Positions 45,016 to 53,590 of a stretch of 64,000 nucleotides of DNA are shown here, piece by piece; position 1 is the stretch's first letter; every line of letters begins with the position of its first letter. The stretch is taken from the NCBI RefSeq assembly GCF_003934165.1, contig NZ_RKST01000007.1, positions 186,001-250,000 of the forward strand, in the 5' to 3' direction. The stretch is from Borborobacter arsenicus (lineage in GTDB: Bacteria; Pseudomonadota; Alphaproteobacteria; Rhizobiales; Rhizobiaceae). The notes under the pieces are model-generated. The model was not told the DNA's origin. It searched no databases and was given only the letters and a program-made list of their open reading frames with translations. The position numbers were made by a program, and so were the translations under genes.

Positions 45016-46190
45016 GTATCATGATGCCGTCGACCCAAGTCGCCGCGAGCCCGCAGATGGGGGAGCTGGTGCGCATACTCCGCCATGCCGATGCGAAGTT
45101 GCGGCGATCGTCGCCCTCCACGGCCCTCGGCGACGACCGCCACGCGGTCGTGGGGCTGTTCGACGAGACGGGCGCGGTGGTGGCGCTCAGCCGCCGGGCC
45201 TGGCTCGCGTCGCTTGCTGCCACGGTGCGCAGCGTCCTGGACGCTTTCGGCGGCACGCTGCCAGTTGGCGAACTGGCGGTGAGCAACGACCCATATGCAG
45301 GTGGCACCCATGTCACCGACTTCACCGTCGTGCGCCCTCTCGCCGGCGGAACGGGCTATCTGGCGGCGCGCTTCCACACCCTCGACATCGGGGGTGAACA
45401 ACTGGGCAGTATCACGCCACGGGCCGCCGAAATCTGGGAGGAAGGTGTTCTGGTGCCGCCGCTGCGCCTTGCGCGGTCCGGGCAAGCCGATTTCGACGCC
45501 GCCACGATGCTGGACTTCAACAGCCGCTTGCCCGATGTGCTGCGGGGAGATCTGAAGGCGGCTGTCAGAACGCTCGACGAGCTCGACGTCGCGCTTGCGA
45601 CTGCGGGCCTGGGTGGCCGCGACGCGCACGCCGCGCTGCTGGAGGAAGCCCGCGCCCGCATGCGTGATGAGCTGGCCGAACTGCAGGACGGAAGCTGGTC
45701 GACCACCGGCCGCATCCATCACTGTTGCACCGGGGTGGACGTGCCCTTCGAACTGAAGCTGACCGTGGCTGCCGGGCAGCTCCGCTTCGCGTTCCCGGTT
45801 GAGCCGGCGGGCGTCAAGGCATTCGTCAACAGCTCGGCGGGCACAACGGCTTCGGCGCTGCTGGCCCCGCTCGCCGCGGGTCTCCCTGATGCGGCGTGCA
45901 ACGCCGTGCTGCTCGACAGGGTCACGATCGCCACGACACCCGGATCGTTGTTCCACGCGCAGGCGCCGCTGCCCACGGGATATGCGCCATACATCACTGC
46001 CGGCGAGCTGGCACGCCGGGCAGCCGAGCTGGCCGGGCAAGCCGGACTGCGCGTTGCGCCCTACGAGCACTGGTTCGCATTGCCGGCGCGCCCGTTCTCG
46101 CTGCCTGGGTGCGATGATCCCGGCTGTCCGTTCCCTAAGGTGGGGGGTGACACCCACAAGACCCGCTATGCCCCAGGAGCACGTTCATGA
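45012..46190 (+). CDS. Short, divergent HyuB-like protein
   Basis: A 392-residue protein with HyuB features only in its first half (AVSNDPYAGGTHVTDFTVVRPL, NSSAGTTASALLAPL). HyuB proteins usually have more than 500 residues; here the C-terminal half is missing and replaced by a tail with GCDDPGCPFPKVGG, a possible CxxxxC metal or structural motif. It overlaps hyuA and the next, full-length hyuB by 4 bases each. It is perhaps an accessory subunit that together with the next product forms the B part of the complex. It is not simply a truncated gene, because the frame is clean and coupled at both ends. Confidence 0.75.
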   Translation: MSIMMPSTQVAASPQMGELVRILRHADAKLRRSSPSTALGDDRHAVVGLFDETGAVVALSRRAWLASLAATVRSVLDAFGGTLPVGELAVSNDPYAGGTHVTDFTVVRPLAGGTGYLAARFHTLDIGGEQLGSITPRAAEIWEEGVLVPPLRLARSGQADFDAATMLDFNSRLPDVLRGDLKAAVRTLDELDVALATAGLGGRDAHAALLEEARARMRDELAELQDGSWSTTGRIHHCCTGVDVPFELKLTVAAGQLRFAFPVEPAGVKAFVNSSAGTTASALLAPLAAGLPDAACNAVLLDRVTIATTPGSLFHAQAPLPTGYAPYITAGELARRAAELAGQAGLRVAPYEHWFALPARPFSLPGCDDPGCPFPKVGGDTHKTRYAPGARS

Positions 46191-47959
46191 GCGAAGTCGA
46201 TCCAATCACGGCGCAAGTCGTCCGTGAGTACCTCGAGTCCGTCTCCAAGGAGATGAGCAGCGTCGTCGAGCGCACGGCCGTGCATCCATTGTTCAACGAG
46301 TGCCACGACTATTCGACCGGCGTCTTTCATCGCCGCGATTCGGTATCGCTGGTGGCGCGTGCGACCGCCATCCCCGTGCATATCTTCGCGTCGTTGAAGT
46401 CGGTCGAGGCGATGCTCGATTATTTCGGCGACGGGCTGGCCGACGGCGACGTGGTGATCCTCAACGACCCGTTTTTCGGCGGTACCCACAATGCCGACTG
46501 GACGGTGATGAAGCCGATCTTCCTGGAGGGGGGCGGCATGCTCTGCCCGGCGGTCCGCGCCCACATGGCAGATTCCGGCGGACCGGTGGCCGGCAACTAC
46601 AACCCCGACGCGCGTGAGGTCTGGCAGGAAGCGTTCCGGATTCCGCCGGTGAAGATCGTCGAGGCCGGCAGGCTGCGAGAGGACGTGCGCGCCACGATCC
46701 TCGCCAATACCCGCATCCCGGAAACCCTCGATGGGGACCTGCGCGCGATGATGGCCGCCGTCGAGATCGGCGAACAACGGATCCGCGAGCTGTGCGAGCG
46801 CTACGGCGACCGTGTCGTGGAGGCCTGCGTCGATGAGGCGCTCAACTACTCCGAGCGCCGCTTCCGATCCGAGATCGCCAGTTGGCCCAAGGGGCGCACC
46901 ATAGGCGTCTGGCATCTCGATCACGACTCGGCGGGCACCCATGATATAAGGATTCAGGCCACGCTGGAGGTCTCGGAGTCCGGACTCAAGGTCGACTTCG
47001 AGGGCAGCTCGCCGCAGACCCCCGGATTTGTCAACAGCACCGAGGGCAACACTGCTTCCTGGGTTTACACGGCGCTCTGCGCCGCGCTCAGCGATGACAT
47101 CCCGATAAATTCCGGACTGTTTCGGGTGGTGGACATCCAGACCCCGCTCGGATCGGTGGTCAACCCGGTCCCGCCCGCTGCGACGATGTCTGCGACCGGG
47201 CGGGTCGGGAGCGAGGTCGGCCTGAGCGTGATGAAGGCGCTCGAGCAAATTGTTCCAGAGCGCAGCGGCAATGTCAGCTATGGCGGCTCGCTGTGCACGA
47301 CCTACGGCGTCGACCCCCGCTACGACGAGTTCTTCGTGACGATCGAGTATGGCAGCAACCTCGTCTCGGCCAGCGCTGCGTTCGGCACCGATGGCTGGGG
47401 CGGTTGGCCGGCACCGTTCTCCACGTTGGTGTTCAACACCATCGAGATGCTCGAGATACAGTTCCCGTACCGCTATCACCGCTACGAGTATACGACCGAC
47501 ACCGCGGCGCCGGGACGATGGCGCGGCGTGCCCGCCTTCGCGATGGAGCGCGAGGCGGTCACGGAGCAATATGTCAACGCCATCGTTGTTGGCGTCCGGC
47601 ACGTTGCGCCCGGATGGGCCGGCGGTGAACCAGGGATCCCCAACGAGATCACGCTCGCCACCGGCAGTCCCGACGAGCGAGCGGTCGTAGAAACCGTGAC
47701 GCGAGCCCCGCTGAAGGCGGGACAAGTGATGACCTCGTTGCGCTCCGGCGGCGGTGGCTTCGGCGACCCACTCGAGCGCGATCCCGATGCGGTGCGCGCC
47801 GACGTGCTAGACGAGATCTACACGCGCGAGGCTGCCAAGCGGGCGTTCGCCGTGGTGATCGATCCGGCCACGATGGACATCGACACCGAAGCGACGCGCG
47901 CCTTGCGGGTCGAGCGACGAAACACGTCCCAGACTGCAATCATGGAGGCTACGACATGA
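46187..47959 (+). CDS. hyuB: Hydantoinase/oxoprolinase B subunit (second)
   Basis: A 590-residue HyuB-type subunit with VILNDPFFGGTHNADWTVMKP, FVNSTEGNTASWVYTALCAA and RWRGVPAFAMEREAVTEQY, of normal family length. It partners the HyuA of this operon. The start overlaps the short B-like gene and the stop overlaps the first DUF1989 gene (ATGA at both ends), so all subunits would be made in fixed ratio. Confidence 0.88.
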   Translation: MSEVDPITAQVVREYLESVSKEMSSVVERTAVHPLFNECHDYSTGVFHRRDSVSLVARATAIPVHIFASLKSVEAMLDYFGDGLADGDVVILNDPFFGGTHNADWTVMKPIFLEGGGMLCPAVRAHMADSGGPVAGNYNPDAREVWQEAFRIPPVKIVEAGRLREDVRATILANTRIPETLDGDLRAMMAAVEIGEQRIRELCERYGDRVVEACVDEALNYSERRFRSEIASWPKGRTIGVWHLDHDSAGTHDIRIQATLEVSESGLKVDFEGSSPQTPGFVNSTEGNTASWVYTALCAALSDDIPINSGLFRVVDIQTPLGSVVNPVPPAATMSATGRVGSEVGLSVMKALEQIVPERSGNVSYGGSLCTTYGVDPRYDEFFVTIEYGSNLVSASAAFGTDGWGGWPAPFSTLVFNTIEMLEIQFPYRYHRYEYTTDTAAPGRWRGVPAFAMEREAVTEQYVNAIVVGVRHVAPGWAGGEPGIPNEITLATGSPDERAVVETVTRAPLKAGQVMTSLRSGGGGFGDPLERDPDAVRADVLDEIYTREAAKRAFAVVIDPATMDIDTEATRALRVERRNTSQTAIMEATT

Positions 47960-48837
47960 CATCGCAACCAATAGAGGCGTTGCTGAAGACGTCGCCGCAT
48001 CTGTGCCCGACCCCGATCGATCTCGGCTTCTACGAGGCGGCCGCCGCCAAGCTGTCTTCCGCCGTGATGAGGGTGGAGCATCGCCTGGCGGATTTCGGCG
48101 GCTTGGCGCTGGACGTGCCCAAGGGCGCGACGGTCTCGCTCACCCTGCTCGAGGGCGCGCAGATCGTCAACGCCTTCGCCTACAACCCGGCCGACCCCGA
48201 CGAGCGCATGTGGCAGCAGTCGGTGCTGCGCGAAGGCATATTTCTGCGCCGGTATTCGCGGGTCTGGGGAACCATGGCCCGCTACCGACCACTGATGACG
48301 GTGCTTGACGATACGGTCTGCGCCGATCCGCATCTTCCGCGAGCCCAGCACCATCCCTACTTCGGCGGGTCGGGTACCCCGGCCGACTGGCGTGCGGCAG
48401 GCGGCGCGGAAGGCATTGCGTCGACGTGGGAACAGTTCGCAGGCCTGCTCACGCAACGGGGTGTCCCGGCCCACATTCTGGGCGAGAATCTTTGCCTCTT
48501 CCAGCGGTCTATCGTCGACTCCGATCCGATGCGGGTCGAGATTCTGCCGTCGAACGCGGTGGCGGGCGACCGCATCACCCTGTTTTGCGAGATTGACCTG
48601 TGTCTGCTGCTCGGGCTCAGCCCGTTCATCGACGGCGCACGGGCGGCGGCGGAGCCGGGCGTGCCGCAGCCGCGCGCGGTGCATGTATCGATCACCGAAC
48701 CGATCGTCGAGCCGCTTGCATGGCCCTATCCCGAGATACGCTATCCGGACCTCTCCCTGTACCTCGACAACTCAGGCACGCGGTCGACTGCGGTCGAGAC
48801 GACGCGTGGCCTAGATTACAAGGTGACCCCCCGATGA
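47956..48837 (+). CDS. DUF1989 (urea carboxylase-associated) family protein, first
   Basis: A 293-residue DUF1989 protein, recognised from its pairing and the NLCLFQRSIVDSDPMRVEILPSNAVAGD segment that aligns with the family's NLFMNVPV...PGDYVEF core. DUF1989 proteins occur as pairs; one such pair, CgdA/CgdB, is carboxyguanidine deiminase in guanidine degradation. It is more divergent than the next gene. Coupled to both neighbours by ATGA overlaps. Confidence 0.75.
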   Translation: MTSQPIEALLKTSPHLCPTPIDLGFYEAAAAKLSSAVMRVEHRLADFGGLALDVPKGATVSLTLLEGAQIVNAFAYNPADPDERMWQQSVLREGIFLRRYSRVWGTMARYRPLMTVLDDTVCADPHLPRAQHHPYFGGSGTPADWRAAGGAEGIASTWEQFAGLLTQRGVPAHILGENLCLFQRSIVDSDPMRVEILPSNAVAGDRITLFCEIDLCLLLGLSPFIDGARAAAEPGVPQPRAVHVSITEPIVEPLAWPYPEIRYPDLSLYLDNSGTRSTAVETTRGLDYKVTPR

Positions 48838-49622
48838 CTGACAAACGTTTGCCGCGAGCCGTCTATCCGTTCCCGCGCGAGCACTACGAGAGGCTCGTGG
48901 CGAACCGCGAGCGCTTTCGCATCGTCTCCGAGCATTTGCTCGAGGCGTCGGGGCACGGGTTCCGCGTCGAGGCGGGACAGGCGTTCCGCTTCACCTTGGC
49001 CACCGGGCCCCAGGTGCTAGACGTCTGCATGATGAGCGCCGACGATCCGCACGAGCATCTCTTTCCCGGCACCCAGATGGCGATCGAGGGCGGGCGCATC
49101 AGTCGCTTCACGCGCCTGTGGGGCACCCCGCCGAGGAGCCGGCCGCTGGCCACCTGCATCGCCGACAGCGTTCGAGGAGTGCCCTCGCCGCGCGGGACGG
49201 GCGAGCACTTTCCCCACGGCGCGCACTGCAACCCGCATCTGTGGCAGCTCTACACTGGCAAGCACAGCCGCCCGTGCTACGACAATTTGCGCTACGGGCT
49301 TGCGATGCTGGGGCTGGACCAGCGCTATATCCACGACAACCTGAACCTCTTCATGAAGGGCGGCTATGACCCGGTGACGGGCGTGAGCATTGCCGAAGAG
49401 AGCGATTCCAGGACCGGGGACTATCTCGAATTCTACGCGGAGACGGCCCTTTACGTGGCCATCTCGCTGTGCCCGGCCGAGGCGGGCTCCGAGGACCTGC
49501 GGGAATCGTGGAGCGAGGGTTCCCAGGACACGATCGCCGTCAACCCGGTGCGGGTGACGATCCTCGACACCGGGTTGGCGCCGCTCGGATGGCCGCTGGC
49601 GGAGGCGGCGGCCTCGCATTAG
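48834..49622 (+). CDS. DUF1989 (urea carboxylase-associated) family protein, second
   Basis: A 262-residue DUF1989 protein with FRVEAGQAFRFTLATGPQVLDVCMM, GAHCNPHLWQLYTGKHSRPCYDNL and NLNLFMKGGYDP...GDYLEFYAET, the family's central motifs with conserved Cys and His residues. With the preceding protein it likely forms a heteromeric deiminase-like enzyme of the CgdAB kind. Its last ~27 codons and 3' flank are duplicated at 37105-37230. Last gene of the operon; the binding-protein cassette follows. Confidence 0.83.
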   Translation: MTDKRLPRAVYPFPREHYERLVANRERFRIVSEHLLEASGHGFRVEAGQAFRFTLATGPQVLDVCMMSADDPHEHLFPGTQMAIEGGRISRFTRLWGTPPRSRPLATCIADSVRGVPSPRGTGEHFPHGAHCNPHLWQLYTGKHSRPCYDNLRYGLAMLGLDQRYIHDNLNLFMKGGYDPVTGVSIAEESDSRTGDYLEFYAETALYVAISLCPAEAGSEDLRESWSEGSQDTIAVNPVRVTILDTGLAPLGWPLAEAAASH

Positions 49623-49659
49623 CCGGCGGGGGATGGCGCGTGGAGTGGCCATGGTTTCG

Positions 49660-49826
49660 GCCGGCGTGAATCGGCCTTGACAGCGGCCACCGGATGGGAG
49701 AAATTTTAACGCAATACGATTTAAAGTTCGGAATACGAACTATGGCCATGCGGCCACAGTCTCGTCGAACGTGCGGCAAAGCTCGCCGACGACGGGTTGG
49801 CAGCCTCAAAAGAGGGAATGGGAGAG
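49660..49826 (+). repeat. Promoter-operator-leader cassette, copy 3
   Basis: TTGACA at 49677-49682 and operator at 49725-49741, followed by the leader ending GGGAGAG before the binding-protein ATG. Here the leader still joins the full binding-protein gene, so this copy is probably closest to the original arrangement. Confidence 0.85.
49725..49741. promoter_or_regulatory. Perfect IclR-type operator, copy 3
   Basis: AGTTCG-GAATA-CGAACT, identical to copies 1 and 2, in front of the binding-protein gene. Confidence 0.65.
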
Positions 49827-50975
49827 ATGGACAGAAAATTGAGTAAACAGTCCTGCAGTTCCGACAAAGGTGAGCCGCACGTGAGCCGGCGTGACGCCAT
49901 TAAGGGCGGCACGATGTTCGCAGCGGCGCTGATGACGGGGTATGGAGGGGGCGTAATTGCCACTGCATCGGCCGCTACGGCGGCGAACGCCGACCCTTAT
50001 CCCTTTCCGGACCTAAGCGGAAAAACGATCACTTTCGTGGACTATGGTGGCGCCGGAGCCCGCGCCATGGAAGAAGCCTACACCCGACCCTTCGCGGAGG
50101 GTACGAAGGTGACGATCCTTCACGATGCCCCCTTCGAACCCGCCAAGGTCAAGGCGCAGGTCGAGGCAAATCAGGTCACATGGGACGTGGTCAATGGTGA
50201 CCCGCTGACATCGATCAGCTTCTGTCACGACGGCCTGCTGGAGCCGCTGGACCCGAGCCTCCTCGAAGGGATCGACCCCAAATACCACAGCGGGACCTGT
50301 GTGGTACCGGTTGACACCTATGCCTCGGTCCTCGCCTACGACTCCAGCAAGTTCGCCGATAACCCTCCCGCCAGCTGGGCCGACTACTTCGACACCAAGA
50401 AGTATCCCGGCAAGCGCGGCATGTGGACGGCCATCTATCTCAACCAGCTGGAGATCGCGCTGCTCGGCGACGGGGTGGCGCCCGCGGATCTCTACCCGCT
50501 GGACATCGACCGCGCCATCGCCAAGCTCGACAGCATCAAGGGCGACATCGTCTTCTATGATTCATTGTCCCAGTCCCAGGAACAGATGGTCGCGCAGTCG
50601 GTCGTGATGTCGAACGCTGCCGCCCAGCGCGCACGGGCCGCCACCGACAATGGTGCCCCGTTCAAACCTGTCTGGAACCAGGCGGTCCTGGCCTGGGAGT
50701 GCTACGGAATCCCGAAGGGATCGCCCAACAAGGAAGCGGCGGTCGAGCTGCTGAAATACATGGCCACGCCCGAGGCGCAGTCCAGGGTCGCCGGACTGCT
50801 GGGAATGGGGTCGACCTCGAAGAACCCAGTGCCCGTTGCGAATCTGTCCGCCAACCAGCAGCTCTGGTTGCCATCGACAGAGAACACCAAGGACGCCGTC
50901 ACGATGAACCCGGAGTGGTGGGCAACGCATTACGACGAGGCCGTCGCCAAGTTCACGGCCTGGATCGCCGGCTGA
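49827..50975 (+). CDS. ABC substrate-binding protein, polyamine (PotD) type, Tat-exported
   Basis: About 382 residues. The N-terminus carries VSRRDAIKGG followed by a hydrophobic stretch and ATASAATAANA, a twin-arginine signal peptide. The mature part (ITFVDYGGAGARAMEEAY, NQVTWDVVNGDPL, SWADYFDTKKYPGKRGMW) is of the spermidine/putrescine-binding class. It must belong to the permeases and ATPase at 37520-40402, which lack a binding protein and keep only a fossil of this gene's first codons. ATG 49827 is preferred; ATG 49818 in frame is possible. Confidence 0.9.
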   Translation: MDRKLSKQSCSSDKGEPHVSRRDAIKGGTMFAAALMTGYGGGVIATASAATAANADPYPFPDLSGKTITFVDYGGAGARAMEEAYTRPFAEGTKVTILHDAPFEPAKVKAQVEANQVTWDVVNGDPLTSISFCHDGLLEPLDPSLLEGIDPKYHSGTCVVPVDTYASVLAYDSSKFADNPPASWADYFDTKKYPGKRGMWTAIYLNQLEIALLGDGVAPADLYPLDIDRAIAKLDSIKGDIVFYDSLSQSQEQMVAQSVVMSNAAAQRARAATDNGAPFKPVWNQAVLAWECYGIPKGSPNKEAAVELLKYMATPEAQSRVAGLLGMGSTSKNPVPVANLSANQQLWLPSTENTKDAVTMNPEWWATHYDEAVAKFTAWIAG

Positions 50976-51014
50976 GCTTACGGCCCCGCCACGTCCGTGG
51001 CGGGGCCGTAAGCT
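50975..51014 (+). terminator. Strong perfect hairpin after the binding-protein gene
   Basis: Arms of 18 bases (50975-50992 and 50997-51014; core CTTACGGCCCCGCCAC) pair perfectly around the loop GTCC and begin at the last base of the stop codon. No T tract follows. It very likely ends the transcript or protects its 3' end. Confidence 0.7.
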
Positions 51015-51129
51015 GCGGGACGCGGGTGCCTGAACAGTTGCGTCCGTGGGGGCCCCGAAATCCTGGACAGCGGTGCCATCGTTTGCGACACACCGGATTC
51101 CGTGTTGCGGATCGGTTTTGGAACCACGC

Positions 51130-51530
51130 GGTGAGGCGTTCGACGCTCATTGCTCACACTGCCATCGGGAATCCCGCACATGTGGTCCGCCTGGCCGGTG
51201 CGGCGCGGGCCATGCTGACTACGCTTTAGCTCCCGGCCGGCCTGCATCTCCGCGACCATGGCGAGAGCGGTATCGAGGCGCTTGTTCTCGACCACCTCTG
51301 ATCTATGAACCGAACGTAGCTTGTCGAAGGTTCTGTAGGGCAGGGACGTGCTGCCTTCCATGATCTCGAGCCGGCCGTCGGGATAGTCGCAAACGACCAC
51401 CTTCTTGCCGGCCAGGCTCTTCGCGAAGTCGCTCGGATCGAGGATGAACAACACCTTGTCGTACCGTAGTGTCAAAGCCCGGGACAGTGTGCGGAACTCC
51501 CGCATTGCCTCGTCGAAAATGTTCCTGAAT
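51130..51530 (-). pseudogene. ISNCY-type transposase, C-terminal fragment
   Basis: The minus-strand frame NIFDEAMREFRTLSRALTLRY followed by KKVVVCDYPDGRLEI, LPYRTFDKLRSVHRSEVVENKRL and GRELKRSQHGPRRTGQADHM is the C-terminal end of an ISNCY-group transposase. Upstream the frame is lost at about 51530, and after GIPDGSVSNERR the sequence is unrelated. Only a remnant of an insertion sequence. Confidence 0.7.
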
Positions 51531-51588
51531 GTTCAACCGTTGCCTCACATAAGTTGCTCCCTACCGAGGGGTATGAGGAGGGACGACT

Positions 51589-52161
51589 ATGGGACAGCTG
51601 AGCATGGCGACGAGGAAAGAACTGACGGCGGCGGTTTCGGAGCGATATCGTGCTTCGACGCGAGCGGAGAAGGCGAGAATTTTGGATGAGTTCGTCGTCA
51701 TCACGGGCTTTCACCACAAGCACGCGACGCGGCTGCTGTGGCGCCATGAAAGAGCCCCTACAGGTCGGCGAGCGCGAGCGGAACGCAATGCGCTCATATT
51801 GTTATGGGAGGCGTCTGACCGGGTTTGCGGGAAGCAGCTGAAGGCGTTGCTGCTCGTCCTTGTCGAGGCGATGGAAAGGCACGGTCATTTTAACCTCGCG
51901 CCCGAGATTCGTGGCAAATTGCTGGCGATGAGCGCGGCCACGATCGACAGGACGCTGGGACCGATCCGAGAAGGATTGGGACGTTCCCGACGACGGCCCG
52001 CGGCGCACGCCCTGCGACGGAGCATTCCCATTAGAACGTCGGCGGATTGGAACGATCCGGCGCCAGGCTTCGTTGAGGCGGACCTCGTCGCCCATAGCGG
52101 CCCTTCGGCTCGCGGCAGCTTCATCCAAACGCTCGTGCTCACCGACATCGCGACCGGCTGA
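51589..52161 (+). pseudogene. Truncated DDE/integrase-type transposase
   Basis: 190 codons of a transposase: an N-terminal helical part (YRASTRAEKARILDEFVVITG...HATRLLW) and the beginning of the integrase catalytic core, FVEADLVAHSG with the first catalytic Asp, then LVLTDIATG directly followed by TGA, where a Trp is expected. The rest of the catalytic domain is absent downstream. It is a dead element abutting the ISNCY fragment. Confidence 0.72.
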
Positions 52162-52924
52162 CCATGTTGCCGAGCAGCAGGCAACGTTGGCTTCAGAGCA
52201 GCGTGGCAGGCATCCCGATGAATGGGTGATCGAAAGAAAACCGGTTCTCGACGAAGAGCGTACCAGATCTGATCCGCAGCAGCAGCATGTGCCCCGTCTG
52301 CGGGAGATCGAACGGGAGCTCAAGGAAAGTCAGGACCGTGAGGACGACAATCGGGAAAGGTGAGAGTTGGGGCATGACGAACGATCGGCAAGTTAATCAG
52401 CTCCTCCCCCTAAAGGTTCCGAAAATCGACCCGATGAGCTCAGCTCGATAGCGATGTTGGGATTCGTCATCATCGCTCCGCTGATCTACTTTGGCCCCCA
52501 GCTTGGCGCTGTCGAGGCCTGGTTCGTCGATATCTATCTCACGGTTGACGGCTGGGTTGCGCCAATCCGGGAGCTTTTCTTGGGTAGTGGGGCGTAGTGC
52601 CCCTGCTATACTTACGGGGCCGCCATGAGTTGTCGGCAAATGGCGCGTTGCGTGAGCGCCCGCATCTGGGCTCGAAGCGCAGCGCGTATTTCTTGTCTCC
52701 ATTTAGCCCAAGGCGCGGCAGACACCGCATATTAATGGAGGCAATGGGCGCGCCTCTGCCCTCGCTGCCTTCGTAAGAAGCTTGCCGTTCGCCCAGACTA
52801 TTCAGTGTCCACGGATCGTGAGCGGTTCGTTCGGGCCCATGTCACAGTGGTGCCGATGAGTGTCTTGAAATCGATCCAAGTTTCCGCGTGCCCCTACCCG
52901 GGGGAGACCCGTACCCATGGGAGA
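52162..52924. other. Mostly non-coding stretch with one small candidate ORF
   Basis: A charged frame (52170-52363, DEERTRSDPQQQHVPRLREI) has no start of its own. A 47-codon ORF at 52454-52597 (MLGFVIIAPLIYFGPQLG...) is hydrophobic at its start and ends cleanly in TAG. It could be a small membrane protein, but no ribosome-binding site stands out and no family is recognised. Confidence 0.3.
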
Positions 52925-53377
52925 TTAAGCCTTCTTGCGGCCACGCTTTACAGGCGCAGGCGTGCCCTGCTTTTGGCCGAGCCCCATTTCCTTGGCGAGT
53001 GCTGAGCGCGCGGCAGAGTAACCAGGCGCTACCATCGGGTAGTCGGCCGGGAGGTTCCATTTCGCGCGGTATTCGTCAGGGGTTATTCCGTGGTGCGTCG
53101 CCAAGTGCCGCTTGAGCGACTTGAACTTCTTCCCGTCATCAAGGCAGACAATATAGTCGCTATGAACTGACCGCTTCGGATTGACGGCAGGCTTTGGCGC
53201 CTCTTCGGATGAGGTCGATGCGACTGACTTCAGGCCAGAAAGCGTCTGATGGACCTGGGCGATCAGGGACGGCAACTCACCAACCGGGACCGGATTGTTG
53301 GCGACATAGGCTGATATGATATCGGCGGTCAGCTCGATTATCTCGTCGTTGCCACTGTTTTCGATAGCATCGGCCAT
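52925..53377 (-). CDS. mucR: Ros/MucR-family zinc-finger regulator
   Basis: A 150-residue Ros/MucR regulator. The prokaryotic zinc finger is CLDDGKKFKSLKRHLATHH, preceded by VHSDYIV and followed by the hallmark EYRAKWNLPADYPMVAPGYSAARSALAKEMGLGQ. Such proteins are H-NS-like silencers in rhizobia and Brucella, acting on surface polysaccharide, symbiosis and virulence genes. Several copies per genome are common, so this may be an accessory paralogue. A long inverted repeat lies in its promoter. Confidence 0.93.
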   Translation of the reverse strand: MADAIENSGNDEIIELTADIISAYVANNPVPVGELPSLIAQVHQTLSGLKSVASTSSEEAPKPAVNPKRSVHSDYIVCLDDGKKFKSLKRHLATHHGITPDEYRAKWNLPADYPMVAPGYSAARSALAKEMGLGQKQGTPAPVKRGRKKA

Positions 53378-53420
53378 TGTGGTTGTCGATCCTTGCGTTA
53401 CCCCGTGGCGCGACTGGTAT

Positions 53421-53448
53421 AGATATTTGTTTTACAATGCAAATATCT
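53421..53448. promoter_or_regulatory. AT-rich inverted repeat before mucR
   Basis: AGATATTTG (53421-53429) and CAAATATCT (53440-53448) form perfect 9-base arms around ten bases, 44 bases before the mucR start. MucR/Ros proteins prefer AT-rich sites and often control themselves, so this is a likely operator. Confidence 0.5.
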
Positions 53449-53590
53449 GCATCGGACGGCGGAACGGCATGCACCCGGCCAGAGGTAAAGCGATCTGCTT
53501 GGCAACTCGGCCGACATGCCTCGGCCAACCTGCCGGCAACTTGTGCGCCTTAATCGCGTTTGATTTGTCACTGGCTGCTTGGTGTTACTG

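Noticed and set aside
46166-47725. A 519-codon minus-strand frame opposite the second hyuB
   Set aside because: Composition and lack of motifs show it is a shadow. The plus-strand gene is coupled to its neighbours on both sides.
52073-52363. A charged plus-strand frame overlapping the truncated transposase
   Set aside because: No independent start or ribosome-binding site, and no recognisable family.
53400-53590. Possible direct repeats suggesting a CRISPR or origin iterons
   Set aside because: Only one inverted repeat is present. No regularly spaced repeats were found here or elsewhere in the window.
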